From positions 1 through 39,221 of IMG/VR virus record IMGVR_UViG_3300010397_000035: a stretch of DNA of 39,221 nucleotides; one strand, written 5' to 3'. The DNA comes from a virus. Under the pieces are notes generated by a model that saw only the letters and a program-made list of their open reading frames with translations, had not been told where the DNA came from and ran no database searches. Positions 23,522-29,820 of this stretch are shown here, one piece after another. Position numbers and translations under genes: made by a program. Positions within the stretch are counted from its first letter, which is position 1. Each line of letters begins with the position of its first letter.

Positions 23522-24055
23522 TTACGTCACAACGATGCGGCGATTACCTTCGACCAGCGTGGCGCCGGGCACACTCTCGCCCCGCTTCAACGCCTCGGCA
23601 ATCGCTTTCTTGTCCGGTTCGTATTCCAGCCGCGTGCGCAGGTAGGGGGTCGGCGTCTCTCCAAACTCCGGCCCGATCTCCACGCGCGAGGGGTTCTGCC
23701 GCCAGCCGATCTTGTATTGCACTCCATCCAACACTTTCTTGTCCATGCCATCCAAGATGCTGAGAATGTACTTGTCCAGCCGCTCCAGCACCCGTTCGGC
23801 CCGCTGTGCCTTCATCGTGGCGTCGGCGGCGCGTTCGTAGAGCTCGGCGATGAAACTGGATTGGCTCTTCCGGGCCGCGGCGAGCGCATCGCGCTTCTCA
23901 AGCGCCGCCTGCATGCAGTCGTAGACCAAGCCGGCCAGTTCGTCGGGGGTGTCGTCGTCCTCCAAGTCCTCGAGCCGCATCATGGCATCGAGCAGGGCGA
24001 ACTCGGTTTCCCATGCCGTCTGGCGGCGGACGGGGCTAGAAACGGGCGAAGCCAT
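23522..24055 (-). CDS. Gp157-family phage protein (Siphovirus Gp157-like, 177 aa)
   Basis: AAGGAG precedes ATG 24055. The layout matches the Gp157 family (PF05565). There is an N-terminal helix with the acidic segment MMRLEDLEDDDTPDELAGLV, a long helical middle with a coiled coil (ERVLERLDKYILSILDGM), a short beta core (YKIGWRQNPSRVEIG), and a C-terminal DKKAIAEALKRGESVPGATLVE-like end in which Lys and Glu are conserved. Family members lie in replication and recombination regions of phages; their exact biochemical role is not established. The gene overlaps the upstream one by 20 bases. Confidence 0.85.
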   Translation of the reverse strand: MASPVSSPVRRQTAWETEFALLDAMMRLEDLEDDDTPDELAGLVYDCMQAALEKRDALAAARKSQSSFIAELYERAADATMKAQRAERVLERLDKYILSILDGMDKKVLDGVQYKIGWRQNPSRVEIGPEFGETPTPYLRTRLEYEPDKKAIAEALKRGESVPGATLVEGNRRIVVT

Positions 24056-24509
24056 CTTCCAACTCCTTGCCTTGAGCGGCGGGCATGATGATTTCGTTGT
24101 ACAGCTTCCGCGCCAGGCACAGAATCCAGTCGTGCTGGGCCTCGCTGCCCGTTCCTGCGGCCGGTCCTGCCCCCGCGAATGCCTCGCAGGCTGCCTTACA
24201 CGCCGCCTGGGCCGCGATCGACCGCTCGCGTGACTCCTGTATCGTGACGGACCCTGCGAGGGCCGGAGGGGGCGACTGTGGCGTTTGGACGGTTCTGGCG
24301 GCAGGCGGCAGGCCGGGCGAATCCGCTCGGCTCGGAATCCCGCGCTGCGGGTGCTTGTCCGGGCAGGCCCAAAATCCTTCGTAAGGCTGGCCCGGATTCT
24401 TGGCCCGCGGCCCCGCGATGCCGGGCGGCACCCAATGCAACGGCTTGCCGCAATCGCGCCAGTTACAGAACGGAATTGAGGTGGGGGCGCCCACTGACTG
24501 CTGATTCAT
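24036..24509 (-). CDS. Zinc-finger-like hypothetical protein (157 aa)
   Basis: ATG 24509 lies one base after the upstream stop. The N-terminal domain contains CNWRDCGKPLHW...WACPDKH (residues 15-53), a plausible zinc site. A Pro/Ala-rich linker and a C-terminal helical domain (AAQAACKAACEAFAG, then DWILCLARKLYNEIIMPAA) follow. The tail overlaps the start of the Gp157-like gene, so the two are co-translated and may cooperate. Function unknown. Confidence 0.65.
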   Translation of the reverse strand: MNQQSVGAPTSIPFCNWRDCGKPLHWVPPGIAGPRAKNPGQPYEGFWACPDKHPQRGIPSRADSPGLPPAARTVQTPQSPPPALAGSVTIQESRERSIAAQAACKAACEAFAGAGPAAGTGSEAQHDWILCLARKLYNEIIMPAAQGKELEDGFARF

Positions 24510-24510
24510 G

Positions 24511-24669
24511 CTATCTCCCCTGCCACGCCACGATGACCCCCGCGGCGATGAGTAGAACTACAGCCAAGGGTCCGGGCCACCACTTAGGGCCGCGGTACGA
24601 CTCAACGCTCAACTGAGAGATCGTCCCATTGCCCTGTGAGGATTTCTTTCGATAGTAGGCGCGGCTCAC
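24511..24669 (-). CDS. Small single-span membrane protein (52 aa)
   Basis: GTG 24669 has an excellent ribosome site, GGAGG with six bases spacing, although it lies inside the end of the upstream gene in another frame (68-base overlap). The product has a polar basic N-terminus (SRAYYRKKSSQGNG) and one membrane span (WPGPLAVVLLIAAGVIVAW). The frame is open further upstream, but that part is an overlap shadow. Function unknown. Confidence 0.6.
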   Translation of the reverse strand: MSRAYYRKKSSQGNGTISQLSVESYRGPKWWPGPLAVVLLIAAGVIVAWQGR

Positions 24670-24838
24670 TCTTAACCTCCGTAGGCGAGACACGCTCGCC
24701 GGCTTTGATGGCTTCATAGACGCGGTGCGAGAGCAGGGCCCCAAGCCCCGGCTGCTTCAACCGCACCGCGATGAGATGCGACGCCCACACTTGCCTGAGC
24801 GTGGCGAGCATCTGGTCGTAGGACTCGGGGTTTCTCAT
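24602..24838 (-). CDS. Small hypothetical protein (78 aa)
   Basis: ATG 24838 overlaps the upstream stop of the P-loop gene. The protein is helical (YDQMLATLRQVWASHLIAVR) with a C-terminal basic/acidic tail and no metal site or membrane span. Coupling to the P-loop protein suggests they act together. No family recognised. Confidence 0.65.
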   Translation of the reverse strand: MRNPESYDQMLATLRQVWASHLIAVRLKQPGLGALLSHRVYEAIKAGERVSPTEVKSEPRLLSKEILTGQWDDLSVER

Positions 24839-25197
24839 CGCTCCTTCACGATCTGAACGCCGCGCTTGCGCAGCTCCGGCTCGATTTCTTTCATGACCGT
24901 CTCAATGCCCTTGTGCATGATCGCCTGGCCGCGCGTCTGTTGCTCCTTCGGCTTGGTCAGCCACACAACCTCATCGCACGGCTTGCCGGTCGGGTTGTCC
25001 TCGAGCCACTTGCGCAATCCGCGCGCCACCTGTACGCCCTCGATCACCTCGGGCCCGCCAGTGCCGAGCATGGATGCAACCTTGTCGATTGCGGGCTCCC
25101 AGCCGAGGTGGATCAAGTCATCCGTATGGGCCGCGTGTTTTCCCGCCTTGGTCGTCTTGCCGGTGCCGGGTCCGCCCGTAATCACTCGCTTAGGCAT
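24835..25197 (-). CDS. P-loop NTPase, small (120 aa)
   Basis: ATG 25197 overlaps the end of the upstream zinc-protein gene by 8 bases. Residues 8-15 are a perfect Walker A motif (GGPGTGKT), preceded by a hydrophobic strand (KRVIT), as in kinase-like or AAA-type P-loop folds. A possible Walker B or second strand is CDEVVWLT (about residues 79-86). At 120 residues it is short, so it may be a minimal kinase-like NTPase. Similar small P-loop proteins occur in phages next to replication genes, with unknown substrate. The C-terminal half is helical and basic. Confidence 0.8.
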   Translation of the reverse strand: MPKRVITGGPGTGKTTKAGKHAAHTDDLIHLGWEPAIDKVASMLGTGGPEVIEGVQVARGLRKWLEDNPTGKPCDEVVWLTKPKEQQTRGQAIMHKGIETVMKEIEPELRKRGVQIVKER

Positions 25198-25321
25198 CGC
25201 GTTCCGCCTCTTGTTGTGCCGCGCGCCATTCCTCGCGGCTCTCGAATGCCATCCCGCACTCCATGCAGACGAGGTGTTCGCACTCCCAATGCGGGCACGA
25301 ATCCATCATGGCGGGGCTCAT
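25190..25321 (-). CDS. Zinc-binding microprotein (43 aa)
   Basis: ATG 25321 overlaps the upstream stop as ATGA. The 43-residue product contains CPHWECEHLVCMECG, with Cys at residues 9, 14, 19 and 22 and two His, enough for a zinc site, followed by an acidic helix (SREEWRAAQQEAERDA). It ends inside the start of the P-loop gene. Its coupling and cysteine pattern make it a convincing small gene despite its length. Confidence 0.6.
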   Translation of the reverse strand: MSPAMMDSCPHWECEHLVCMECGMAFESREEWRAAQQEAERDA

Positions 25322-25476
25322 ACGCTGTTCGCCAGATCAATCACGGTGCGCCACTTCTCATCTTCGGTTTCGTCGCAGTCCAAGGCGAACTCCAGCTCGC
25401 ACTGCTCGCGGCACTCGTCACACATCCCGTTCCACAGATCGTCACGCCACTCGCCACATACCTCGCACGGCTTCAT
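25318..25476 (-). CDS. Zinc-ribbon microprotein (52 aa)
   Basis: ATG 25476 lies two bases after the stop of the pilin-domain gene, and its TGA overlaps the next ATG. The product has CEVCGEW...CDECREQC (Cys 4, 7, 19, 22), a classical C-x2-C...C-x2-C zinc ribbon, and an acidic C-terminal half. No family recognised; it is part of the series of tiny Cys-rich proteins of this phage. Confidence 0.65.
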   Translation of the reverse strand: MKPCEVCGEWRDDLWNGMCDECREQCELEFALDCDETEDEKWRTVIDLANSV

Positions 25477-25478
25477 GG

Positions 25479-26279
25479 CTAGTTATCTCCGTTCGGCTCG
25501 ATCATGGGCGGCTGGCCGTTGGGGTCCGCGGGGCTCGGGCCCTCGTCATGGTGGGCGCCGTTCGCCAGCATCTCGACGTCGCCGCCCGTCAACTCGATCT
25601 TGAGCGGATTGCTCTTGCCCTGGCCCTTGATGCTGTGCGCCTGCCGCGCCACGTCGGCATAGCTGACGATGCCCGATACGGCGGACGGCGGTGCGTCCGC
25701 GGCCGCGCGGTTCTCCCACGAGATACCCTCGCCGCCCTGATGCGAGAACGGATTGACGAATAGGTCGGACCCCGCAGCGGCATCGTGGTTGGCCGAGTAG
25801 TCGGAGCCATCGCCATCGCCCCCCGAGAGCTGGGCCGCGTTGTCCGAGTACATGCCATCGTTCAGCGTCATGAAGTTCTCGGCGGCGAGTTGCATCGTGT
25901 GCATATTGGCCTTGGTTGCGGCTTCCTTGGCGCGATCTTGCAGGGCGAGGTAATTCGGCACCGCAATCGCCGCCAGAATCCCGATCACGACGACGACGAT
26001 CATCAGCTCCACCAAGGTGAAGCCGCGATCCAGGTGCGGGCGCAGCCACGGCGCCGTCCGATACGGCTTGGGGCCGATGCCGTGCGAGTAGTCGGGCAGC
26101 GGTGCCGCGGTGTTCAAGTCGGGCAGCTTCGCCTGCACGATGTGATTGAGAATCCGCATCGCGCCGTTGGGGTGCGGCGTGCCGTCGCCGCCGTCGATGG
26201 TGTCCTGCTGGTGGTCCAGGTAGTCGAGGATTTCTTCCCACAACTCGCGCGGGACGAGCACGTCGGATTCGATGGTCAC
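25479..26279 (-). CDS. Type IV prepilin / pseudopilin domain fused to a phage-type N-terminal domain (266 aa)
   Basis: GTG 26279 follows AAGGAG with eight bases spacing. Residues 1-60 look like a small phage domain (VPRELWEEILDYLDHQ). Residues 83-105 form a complete class III signal and pilin helix: RG-FTLVELMIVVVVIGIL, with the prepilin peptidase site between Gly86 and Phe87 and the conserved Glu91 at mature position 5. The amphipathic helix continues (NYLALQDRAKEAATKANMHT) into a globular part with LFVNPFSHQGGEG, as in bacterial major pilins. No start codon lies near the cleavage site, so the fusion appears real, with an 86-residue leader. It could join or jam the host pilus or secretion pseudopilus, or mask a pilus receptor. 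Confidence 0.85.
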   Translation of the reverse strand: MTIESDVLVPRELWEEILDYLDHQQDTIDGGDGTPHPNGAMRILNHIVQAKLPDLNTAAPLPDYSHGIGPKPYRTAPWLRPHLDRGFTLVELMIVVVVIGILAAIAVPNYLALQDRAKEAATKANMHTMQLAAENFMTLNDGMYSDNAAQLSGGDGDGSDYSANHDAAAGSDLFVNPFSHQGGEGISWENRAAADAPPSAVSGIVSYADVARQAHSIKGQGKSNPLKIELTGGDVEMLANGAHHDEGPSPADPNGQPPMIEPNGDN

Positions 26280-26281
26280 GG

Positions 26282-26359
26282 CTAGTTCTCCTTCCGAGAG
26301 AGAGCATCGCGTAGCACGAACAGACCGAACAGCACCGAGACGAGCGGGAACGCTACCAC
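26282..26359 (-). CDS. Possible membrane peptide (25 aa)
   Basis: GTG 26359 overlaps the stop of the upstream gene by a few bases and encodes a peptide that is almost all membrane span (VVAFPLVSVLFGLFVLRDAL) ending SRKEN at a TAG. It is directly upstream of the pilin-domain gene. There is no strong ribosome site, so coupling would be needed. Confidence 0.4.
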   Translation of the reverse strand: MVAFPLVSVLFGLFVLRDALSRKEN

Positions 26360-26550
26360 TTGGCCACCGCCGATCCGACGACCACGCGGCCACACTTGCT
26401 GCAGGTTCCATCCTTGCGGGTGTAGCGGTTGCCCGAGCAGCCGCAGGGGAAGCACTCGCCGATGTTGCGCGTCAGCCGCTCCACCGCGATCAGGTACAGC
26501 GCCACGATCAGCGTCGCCACGATCAGGAACGTGTTGCCGGGTCCGTTCAT
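26353..26550 (-). CDS. Membrane-anchored zinc-ribbon protein (65 aa)
   Basis: GGAGG six bases upstream fixes ATG 26550. One membrane span (NTFLIVATLIVALYLIAVE, residues 6-24) is followed by a zinc ribbon, CFPCGCSGNRY...CSKCG, and a short tail. It is the first gene after the leftward promoter, about 170 bases downstream of the predicted start of transcription, so it is expected to be expressed earliest. Function unknown. Confidence 0.7.
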   Translation of the reverse strand: MNGPGNTFLIVATLIVALYLIAVERLTRNIGECFPCGCSGNRYTRKDGTCSKCGRVVVGSAVAKW

Positions 26551-26729
26551 CGCTTGCCTCCGAGTTTGGGTTGAGCTTCGGAGGATTGCTATTGCACTTG
26601 AGGTGCCACGGAATAGGCGTTGTGGGGCAAGCACTTAGGATGGCGACATCGAGCGAGGCGTTGCGAATTGACCCGCGGAGCGCGGCAGAACGCCCGATAC
26701 CACAACCACAGCAGAGCCCCATAGCGCAT
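26551..26729 (-). other. Untranslated leader of the leftward operon
   Basis: About 180 bases lie between the first minus-strand start codon and the -10 of the leftward promoter. Open frames cross it, but none has a ribosome site or a convincing protein pattern. A long leader of this kind could hold an antitermination or regulatory RNA element; I see no definite fold. Confidence 0.5.
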
Positions 26730-26758
26730 AGATTACATGGGCATGGAGCGTGTGTCAA
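26730..26758 (-). promoter_or_regulatory. Leftward sigma70-like promoter
   Basis: On the minus strand TTGACA (26758-26753) is a perfect -35 box. Seventeen bases further lies TAATCT (26735-26730); an overlapping alternative is TGTAAT at 15 bases spacing, closer to consensus in sequence but not in distance. It would drive the minus-strand operon from the membrane zinc-ribbon gene on. Confidence 0.7.
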
Positions 26759-26778
26759 CGATTTTCTTGTTTGACAAG
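26753..26778. promoter_or_regulatory. Operator-like inverted repeat between divergent promoters
   Basis: The two -35 boxes form an inverted pair (TGTCAA 26753-26758 and TTGACA 26771-26776) separated by 12 AT-rich bases. A tight palindrome, CTTGT-TTG-ACAAG, covers 26766-26778 and overlaps the rightward -35 box. A protein bound here could switch both promoters at once. No repressor gene is recognised, although the small HTH protein at 18100 is a candidate. Confidence 0.55.
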
Positions 26779-26799
26779 CCGGGCGGTGCTAGGTATCTT
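26771..26799 (+). promoter_or_regulatory. Rightward sigma70-like promoter
   Basis: TTGACA (26771-26776), 17 bases, then TATCTT (26794-26799): a near-consensus promoter with ideal spacing. Transcription would start near 26806 and run into the replication gene at 26973. The spacer contains CGGGCGGTGC, a ten-base string repeated next to the TTGACG box at 34169. Confidence 0.75.
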
Positions 26800-26972
26800 C
26801 CCGCCCATGGGGCTCATGGTGCATCGAAGCAGCAGACGATTCCTCGACGTGGGCGGTCGTGGCGCTCCAGCCAAGTCCTGCTCCTCGCGGGCCTGCAGCT
26901 TCGGAGCCCCATAAGCCACGGCCACCCACCTCGCGGAATCGCACCCATACCCACGGACGGGATATATCGGTC
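26800..26972 (+). other. Untranslated leader of the rightward operon
   Basis: About 165 bases separate the predicted transcription start from the first start codon. The sequence is open in several frames but shows no ribosome site or protein pattern that I trust. It could carry a leader RNA element; no definite fold is seen. Confidence 0.5.
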
Positions 26973-27695
26973 ATGCCACGCCAAAAGCGTTGGGCAACCC
27001 TCCTCATTGAGCCGCTAGCCGTTCTTAACGATCCAGCCTTCATGATGATGGCCGAGCACCCCTTATGGGAGCGCGCCCAACGCGCCTATCTCATGCTGCT
27101 GTTCGAGGCATGGGGCCAAAAGGAGCCGGGGGTATTTCCCTACACCCCGCGCGGGCTCGCCAAGGCGTCTGGATTAGACCTCAAGGCGTGGGAGGAAATC
27201 GAGCACGTCGTCAAGCCCGGTTTCACCATTCGCGAGAGCGACGGCGCATGGACATTCCCGCTAATGATCGAAGTGAACGAGCGCCAGAAGCGCATTCACA
27301 AGAAGCAAACCGAGAAGTCTAAGCGTGCCGCTAAAGCGCGTTGGAGCAAGCCGTTAGATGCTACAAGCATGGCTAATGGGCATGCCTGTAGCAATGGCGT
27401 AGGGCATGCAGATTCTATTTCTGTTTCTAATTCGGATTCTGTTTCGGTTGCAGAACCTAAAGTCAAAAGAGGAAGACGACCCACCGCGTTCGCCGACGAG
27501 TTGATTTCTCGGCTCGAGGCCAAGTACCCACGGCTCGACGTCAGGCTCACGGCCGACAACCTGCTGAATCACCCCAAGCAATACGTCGATTGGGACAAGG
27601 CACTGCATAACTGGTGTCGCAAGAGCGAGTTAAACGGTTGGGACCGCAAGAAAACGGACGTTTCCACCTGGGGAGAGGACGATGCAACGCCCTGA
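26973..27695 (+). CDS. Replication initiation protein, DUF1376 (YdaU)-like (240 aa)
   Basis: I chose ATG 26973, although the ribosome site is weak, because the conserved domain begins just after it. Residues 15-130 follow the DUF1376 pattern: LNDPAFMMMAEHPLWERAQR with a helix, GVFPYTPRGLAKASGLD as a winged-helix-like unit, and a basic helix ending AAKARWSK. DUF1376 proteins are replication initiators or their relatives in phages and occupy the place of lambda O. The middle (residues 130-165) is Ser/Asn/Val-rich and encoded by an AT-rich repeated stretch, the origin candidate. The C-terminal domain (FADELISRLEAKYPRLDV...) probably contacts a helicase or its loader. Confidence 0.8.
   Translation: MPRQKRWATLLIEPLAVLNDPAFMMMAEHPLWERAQRAYLMLLFEAWGQKEPGVFPYTPRGLAKASGLDLKAWEEIEHVVKPGFTIRESDGAWTFPLMIEVNERQKRIHKKQTEKSKRAAKARWSKPLDATSMANGHACSNGVGHADSISVSNSDSVSVAEPKVKRGRRPTAFADELISRLEAKYPRLDVRLTADNLLNHPKQYVDWDKALHNWCRKSELNGWDRKKTDVSTWGEDDATP
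27357..27460 (+). other. Replication origin candidate (AT-rich, 24-base spaced repeats)
   Basis: Inside the DUF1376 gene the base composition turns AT-rich, with TCT/AAT/ATT codons unlike the rest. GGGCATGC occurs at 27378-27385 and 27402-27409, and GATTCT at 27411-27416 and 27435-27440; both pairs are spaced exactly 24 bases. Related GCATG occurs at 27368. An initiator gene carrying iterons and an AT-rich unwinding stretch within itself is the lambda O/ori arrangement. Confidence 0.6.
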
Positions 27696-28071
27696 TTTCC
27701 GCAACGAGGCGATGCGGCTCGCCAACGGCTTCGGCGTCGAACTCACGCACGACCGCCTTGAGGCCCTGTGGGGAAGGTTCGGCAGCCTGCACCGGGACGT
27801 ATGGGCCGCCGCGGTGACGGAGTGCCTGTGCGAGCCGCGCTACCCCACGCTCGCCCGCCTCGATACCGCCGTGGCATCGCACAAGCCCGACATCGCCCCC
27901 CGGCGCCTCGAGCCGCTGGACGAACCCCGCCACGACTACGACCTCGAGGCCGAGCGCCGGTTCCGGGCCGAATTGCGCCAGATGGCCGCCGAGGGTAATT
28001 ACTTCGCCAAGGCGTTTCTCGACGCATCACCGAGCGGACCGAACGAACGTGATGCCGCGCAACAGCGGTAA
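27682..28071 (+). CDS. Probable replication partner protein, helicase-loader-like (129 aa)
   Basis: ATG 27682 lies inside the end of the initiator gene (14-base overlap) behind GGAGAGGA. The N-terminal 70 residues follow a pattern common in phage helicase-loader or replication P-type partners: LWGRFGSLHRDVWAAAVTE, then PRYPTLARLDTAV. The C-terminal part is acidic/basic and helical. No ATPase motif is present, so it is not a DnaC-type ATPase. The role is inferred from this pattern and from position directly after the initiator. Confidence 0.6.
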   Translation: MQRPDFRNEAMRLANGFGVELTHDRLEALWGRFGSLHRDVWAAAVTECLCEPRYPTLARLDTAVASHKPDIAPRRLEPLDEPRHDYDLEAERRFRAELRQMAAEGNYFAKAFLDASPSGPNERDAAQQR

Positions 28072-28085
28072 GGGAGAGGGGTTAT

Positions 28086-28436
28086 ATGCGGCCGTCTAAG
28101 CACTGGAAGCCCTGCAAGCACTGCGGCATCCCCCAATGCGGTCCCGGCAATCTGTGCGTGATGTGCGCCGTGATCCAGGCCGTCGAGTGGGGATACCGCG
28201 AACCGAAGCCGAGCCCGTACCAGAAAGCCCTCGCGAGGCTGCGTCAGGAAATGCGAGAGGCGGCGGCACGGCGGTGGGCCGAGGCGGTGGAGCGCGAGGA
28301 GCGCGACATCCCGCCGAAGCCTACGGGCATCACGCGATCGGAGTGGGACGGTGCGGCGTTCCGCAAGTGGCAAGACGCCGTGCGCCGTGCGCACTACCGA
28401 AGCGGTGATGACGAGCGCGACAAGGGGAACGCATGA
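28086..28436 (+). CDS. Zinc-ribbon protein (116 aa)
   Basis: AGGGAGAGGGG lies seven bases upstream of ATG 28086. The N-terminus holds CKHCGIPQCGPGNLCVMC, a compact four- to five-Cys zinc site. The rest is helical and highly charged (REMREAAARRWAEAVEREER). It may bind DNA in the replication region, but no family is recognised. The end couples to the next gene by ATGA. Confidence 0.65.
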   Translation: MRPSKHWKPCKHCGIPQCGPGNLCVMCAVIQAVEWGYREPKPSPYQKALARLRQEMREAAARRWAEAVEREERDIPPKPTGITRSEWDGAAFRKWQDAVRRAHYRSGDDERDKGNA

Positions 28437-28738
28437 GCCCGGAGGAAAAGGCGGTCATCGACGCGGCCATCGCCTGGGAGCGCGAGCGCAACACGATTGC
28501 GATGACGCACGGCGCGGTGGATATCACCGCGCGAGCGCTTTGGAGTGTCGTGCGTGCATTGCGCGAATCGCGCAAACCGAAACCGCGATGGTCGGTTGAT
28601 CCTGGCGGCTTCGTCACGGATGGCAACGCATCCGTGTACCCGCAGTTTTGGGGCAACATCGTGACTCAGGGTGACGCGCGTAAATTGGCCGAGCGTATTT
28701 GCGACTTGCTCAACGAGGACGATGAGCGCAGCAAGTGA
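28433..28738 (+). CDS. Hypothetical protein of the replication region (101 aa)
   Basis: ATG 28433 overlaps the previous stop. An N-terminal helix (PEEKAVIDAAIAWERERN) leads to a basic patch (RESRKPKPRWSV) and a mixed domain with YPQFWGNIVTQGDARKL. No motif recognised. Its TGA overlaps the GTG of the following gene. Confidence 0.65.
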   Translation: MSPEEKAVIDAAIAWERERNTIAMTHGAVDITARALWSVVRALRESRKPKPRWSVDPGGFVTDGNASVYPQFWGNIVTQGDARKLAERICDLLNEDDERSK

Positions 28739-29178
28739 AACCGCCCCTGCTCTCCGACCGCATCGAAATCCTAGCCCAGCACAAACGCGACGCGATGGTC
28801 GAGTGGGTGTGCTCCGACGAGATCATCACCCAAACGCAGTGCGCGCTGGAGGCGCGGTTGCGCATGGGTACTCGCGATGGTGTGCGCAATGTGCTGACGC
28901 TGATGGGATTTGTGAATGATGCGCCGCAAGTGCAAGTCGCAATCAACAACCTGCTCGTCGGCATGAATGTGAAAAGCGATGACGAGTTGAAGCAACTAGT
29001 GGAATCGGGCCGCGCGATGGAGCGAATCAAGAACGACGTCGGCGACAACCTCGATGCGCACTTGGCGAACGGGTTGGAACTGGTCAAGGCGGTACTCAAG
29101 CTGCAACCGGACAAGCGCGCCGGCGTGATTGCCGAGCTGGGCGGGCTGCTGCCGGTCACGAACGGAGGCACGCATTGA
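28735..29178 (+). CDS. Helical hypothetical protein (147 aa); small-terminase candidate only by position
   Basis: GTG 28735 overlaps the previous stop. The protein is almost wholly helical: MVEWVCSDEIITQTQCALEA, then GVRNVLTLMGFVND, then two amphipathic helices and a hydrophobic end (GLELVKAVLKLQPDKRAGVI). Small terminase subunits are helical oligomers of this size and usually lie upstream of the large subunit, so this is the best candidate in the window. I see no convincing DNA-binding motif and hold the idea loosely. Confidence 0.6.
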   Translation: MKPPLLSDRIEILAQHKRDAMVEWVCSDEIITQTQCALEARLRMGTRDGVRNVLTLMGFVNDAPQVQVAINNLLVGMNVKSDDELKQLVESGRAMERIKNDVGDNLDAHLANGLELVKAVLKLQPDKRAGVIAELGGLLPVTNGGTH

Positions 29179-29552
29179 GTTGGCTGGAGCGGAATGTGCG
29201 AATCCCCCGAGTGGCAGAGAAGCCGATCGAGCCATCCGAACGGCTGCGCTGCTTGCATTGCGGCTCGGCGGGCCCGTTCGCCTCGTGCGTGATCCTGCGC
29301 GACTACGCCTTGCGCGAGGGCCAGATCATCAGCGAGCCCTCGGGCGACCGCGTGGCGTGCCAGCGTTGCGGCGGGCAGTTCTCGATGCACCGTGACGGCA
29401 GCTTTCAGCACCACGCTCAGGCGGAACCGTACACCGGCGAGGCGCGCGCCATTGCCGGGATTCCGTTGCAGCAGGGGGTCACGGACATCGAGCGCCCCGC
29501 CCCCGATCTGAGGCCGCTGCCGCCGATGGCACGGCAGAGGCCGAGCGTATGA
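29175..29552 (+). CDS. Zinc-ribbon protein with TTG start (125 aa)
   Basis: TTG 29175 overlaps the previous TGA and has GGAGG six bases upstream, so the rare start is well supported. The protein has two Cys pairs, CLHCGS (about residues 26-29) and CQRCGG (about 62-65), spaced as in a zinc ribbon, separated by a stretch with CVILRDYALREGQII. The C-terminus is Pro/Arg-rich. No family recognised. Confidence 0.65.
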   Translation: MSWLERNVRIPRVAEKPIEPSERLRCLHCGSAGPFASCVILRDYALREGQIISEPSGDRVACQRCGGQFSMHRDGSFQHHAQAEPYTGEARAIAGIPLQQGVTDIERPAPDLRPLPPMARQRPSV

Positions 29553-29743
29553 TTATCGCAAAAATTGCGATATGCGGCATATAGGCGGTGGGGCTTATCG
29601 CGTTGATGACGATTGCAATTCATCACGCAGTTAACGGCGAAGGTCATGCCGCTGTGCGGCTCATCGGTTGGCTATGTTTGGGGACGATCGTGTTGGCGTT
29701 GATCGTGGCGCTTGGCTATCCGCTGGCGGAGGCATTGTCGTGA
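29549..29743 (+). CDS. Small two-span membrane protein interrupted by an in-frame amber codon at codon 12
   Basis: ATG 29549 overlaps the previous stop as ATGA and reads MIIAKIAICGI, then TAG 29582-29584, then continues in frame AVGLIALMTIAIHHAVNGEG and a second span (LIGWLCLGTIVLALIVALGY) to TGA 29741-29743. The hydrophobic helix spans the amber codon without a break in pattern, so the intact protein of about 64 residues seems to be the ancestral product. A GTG at 29588 three bases after the TAG could restart translation and give 51 residues. The stop overlaps the next GTG. Confidence 0.6.
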
Positions 29744-29820
29744 TCCTATTCGCATTGCAGCAGCTGGCGATCATCGTGTCGCTGGGGATGACGTTCGCCT
29801 GGATCGACGGCGACCGATGA
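29740..29820 (+). CDS. Single-span membrane peptide (26 aa)
   Basis: GTG 29740 overlaps the previous TGA, and the TGA at 29818-29820 overlaps the next ATG. The product is a single hydrophobic span (ILFALQQLAIIVSLGMTFAW) ending IDGDR. Coupling on both sides supports it despite its small size. Function unknown; it is one of a chain of tiny membrane proteins before the terminase gene. Confidence 0.55.
   Translation: MILFALQQLAIIVSLGMTFAWIDGDR

Noticed and set aside
26737-27018. A plus-strand frame of 93 codons crossing the rightward promoter
   Set aside because: It runs over the -35 and -10 boxes and has no ribosome site; the protein pattern is not convincing.
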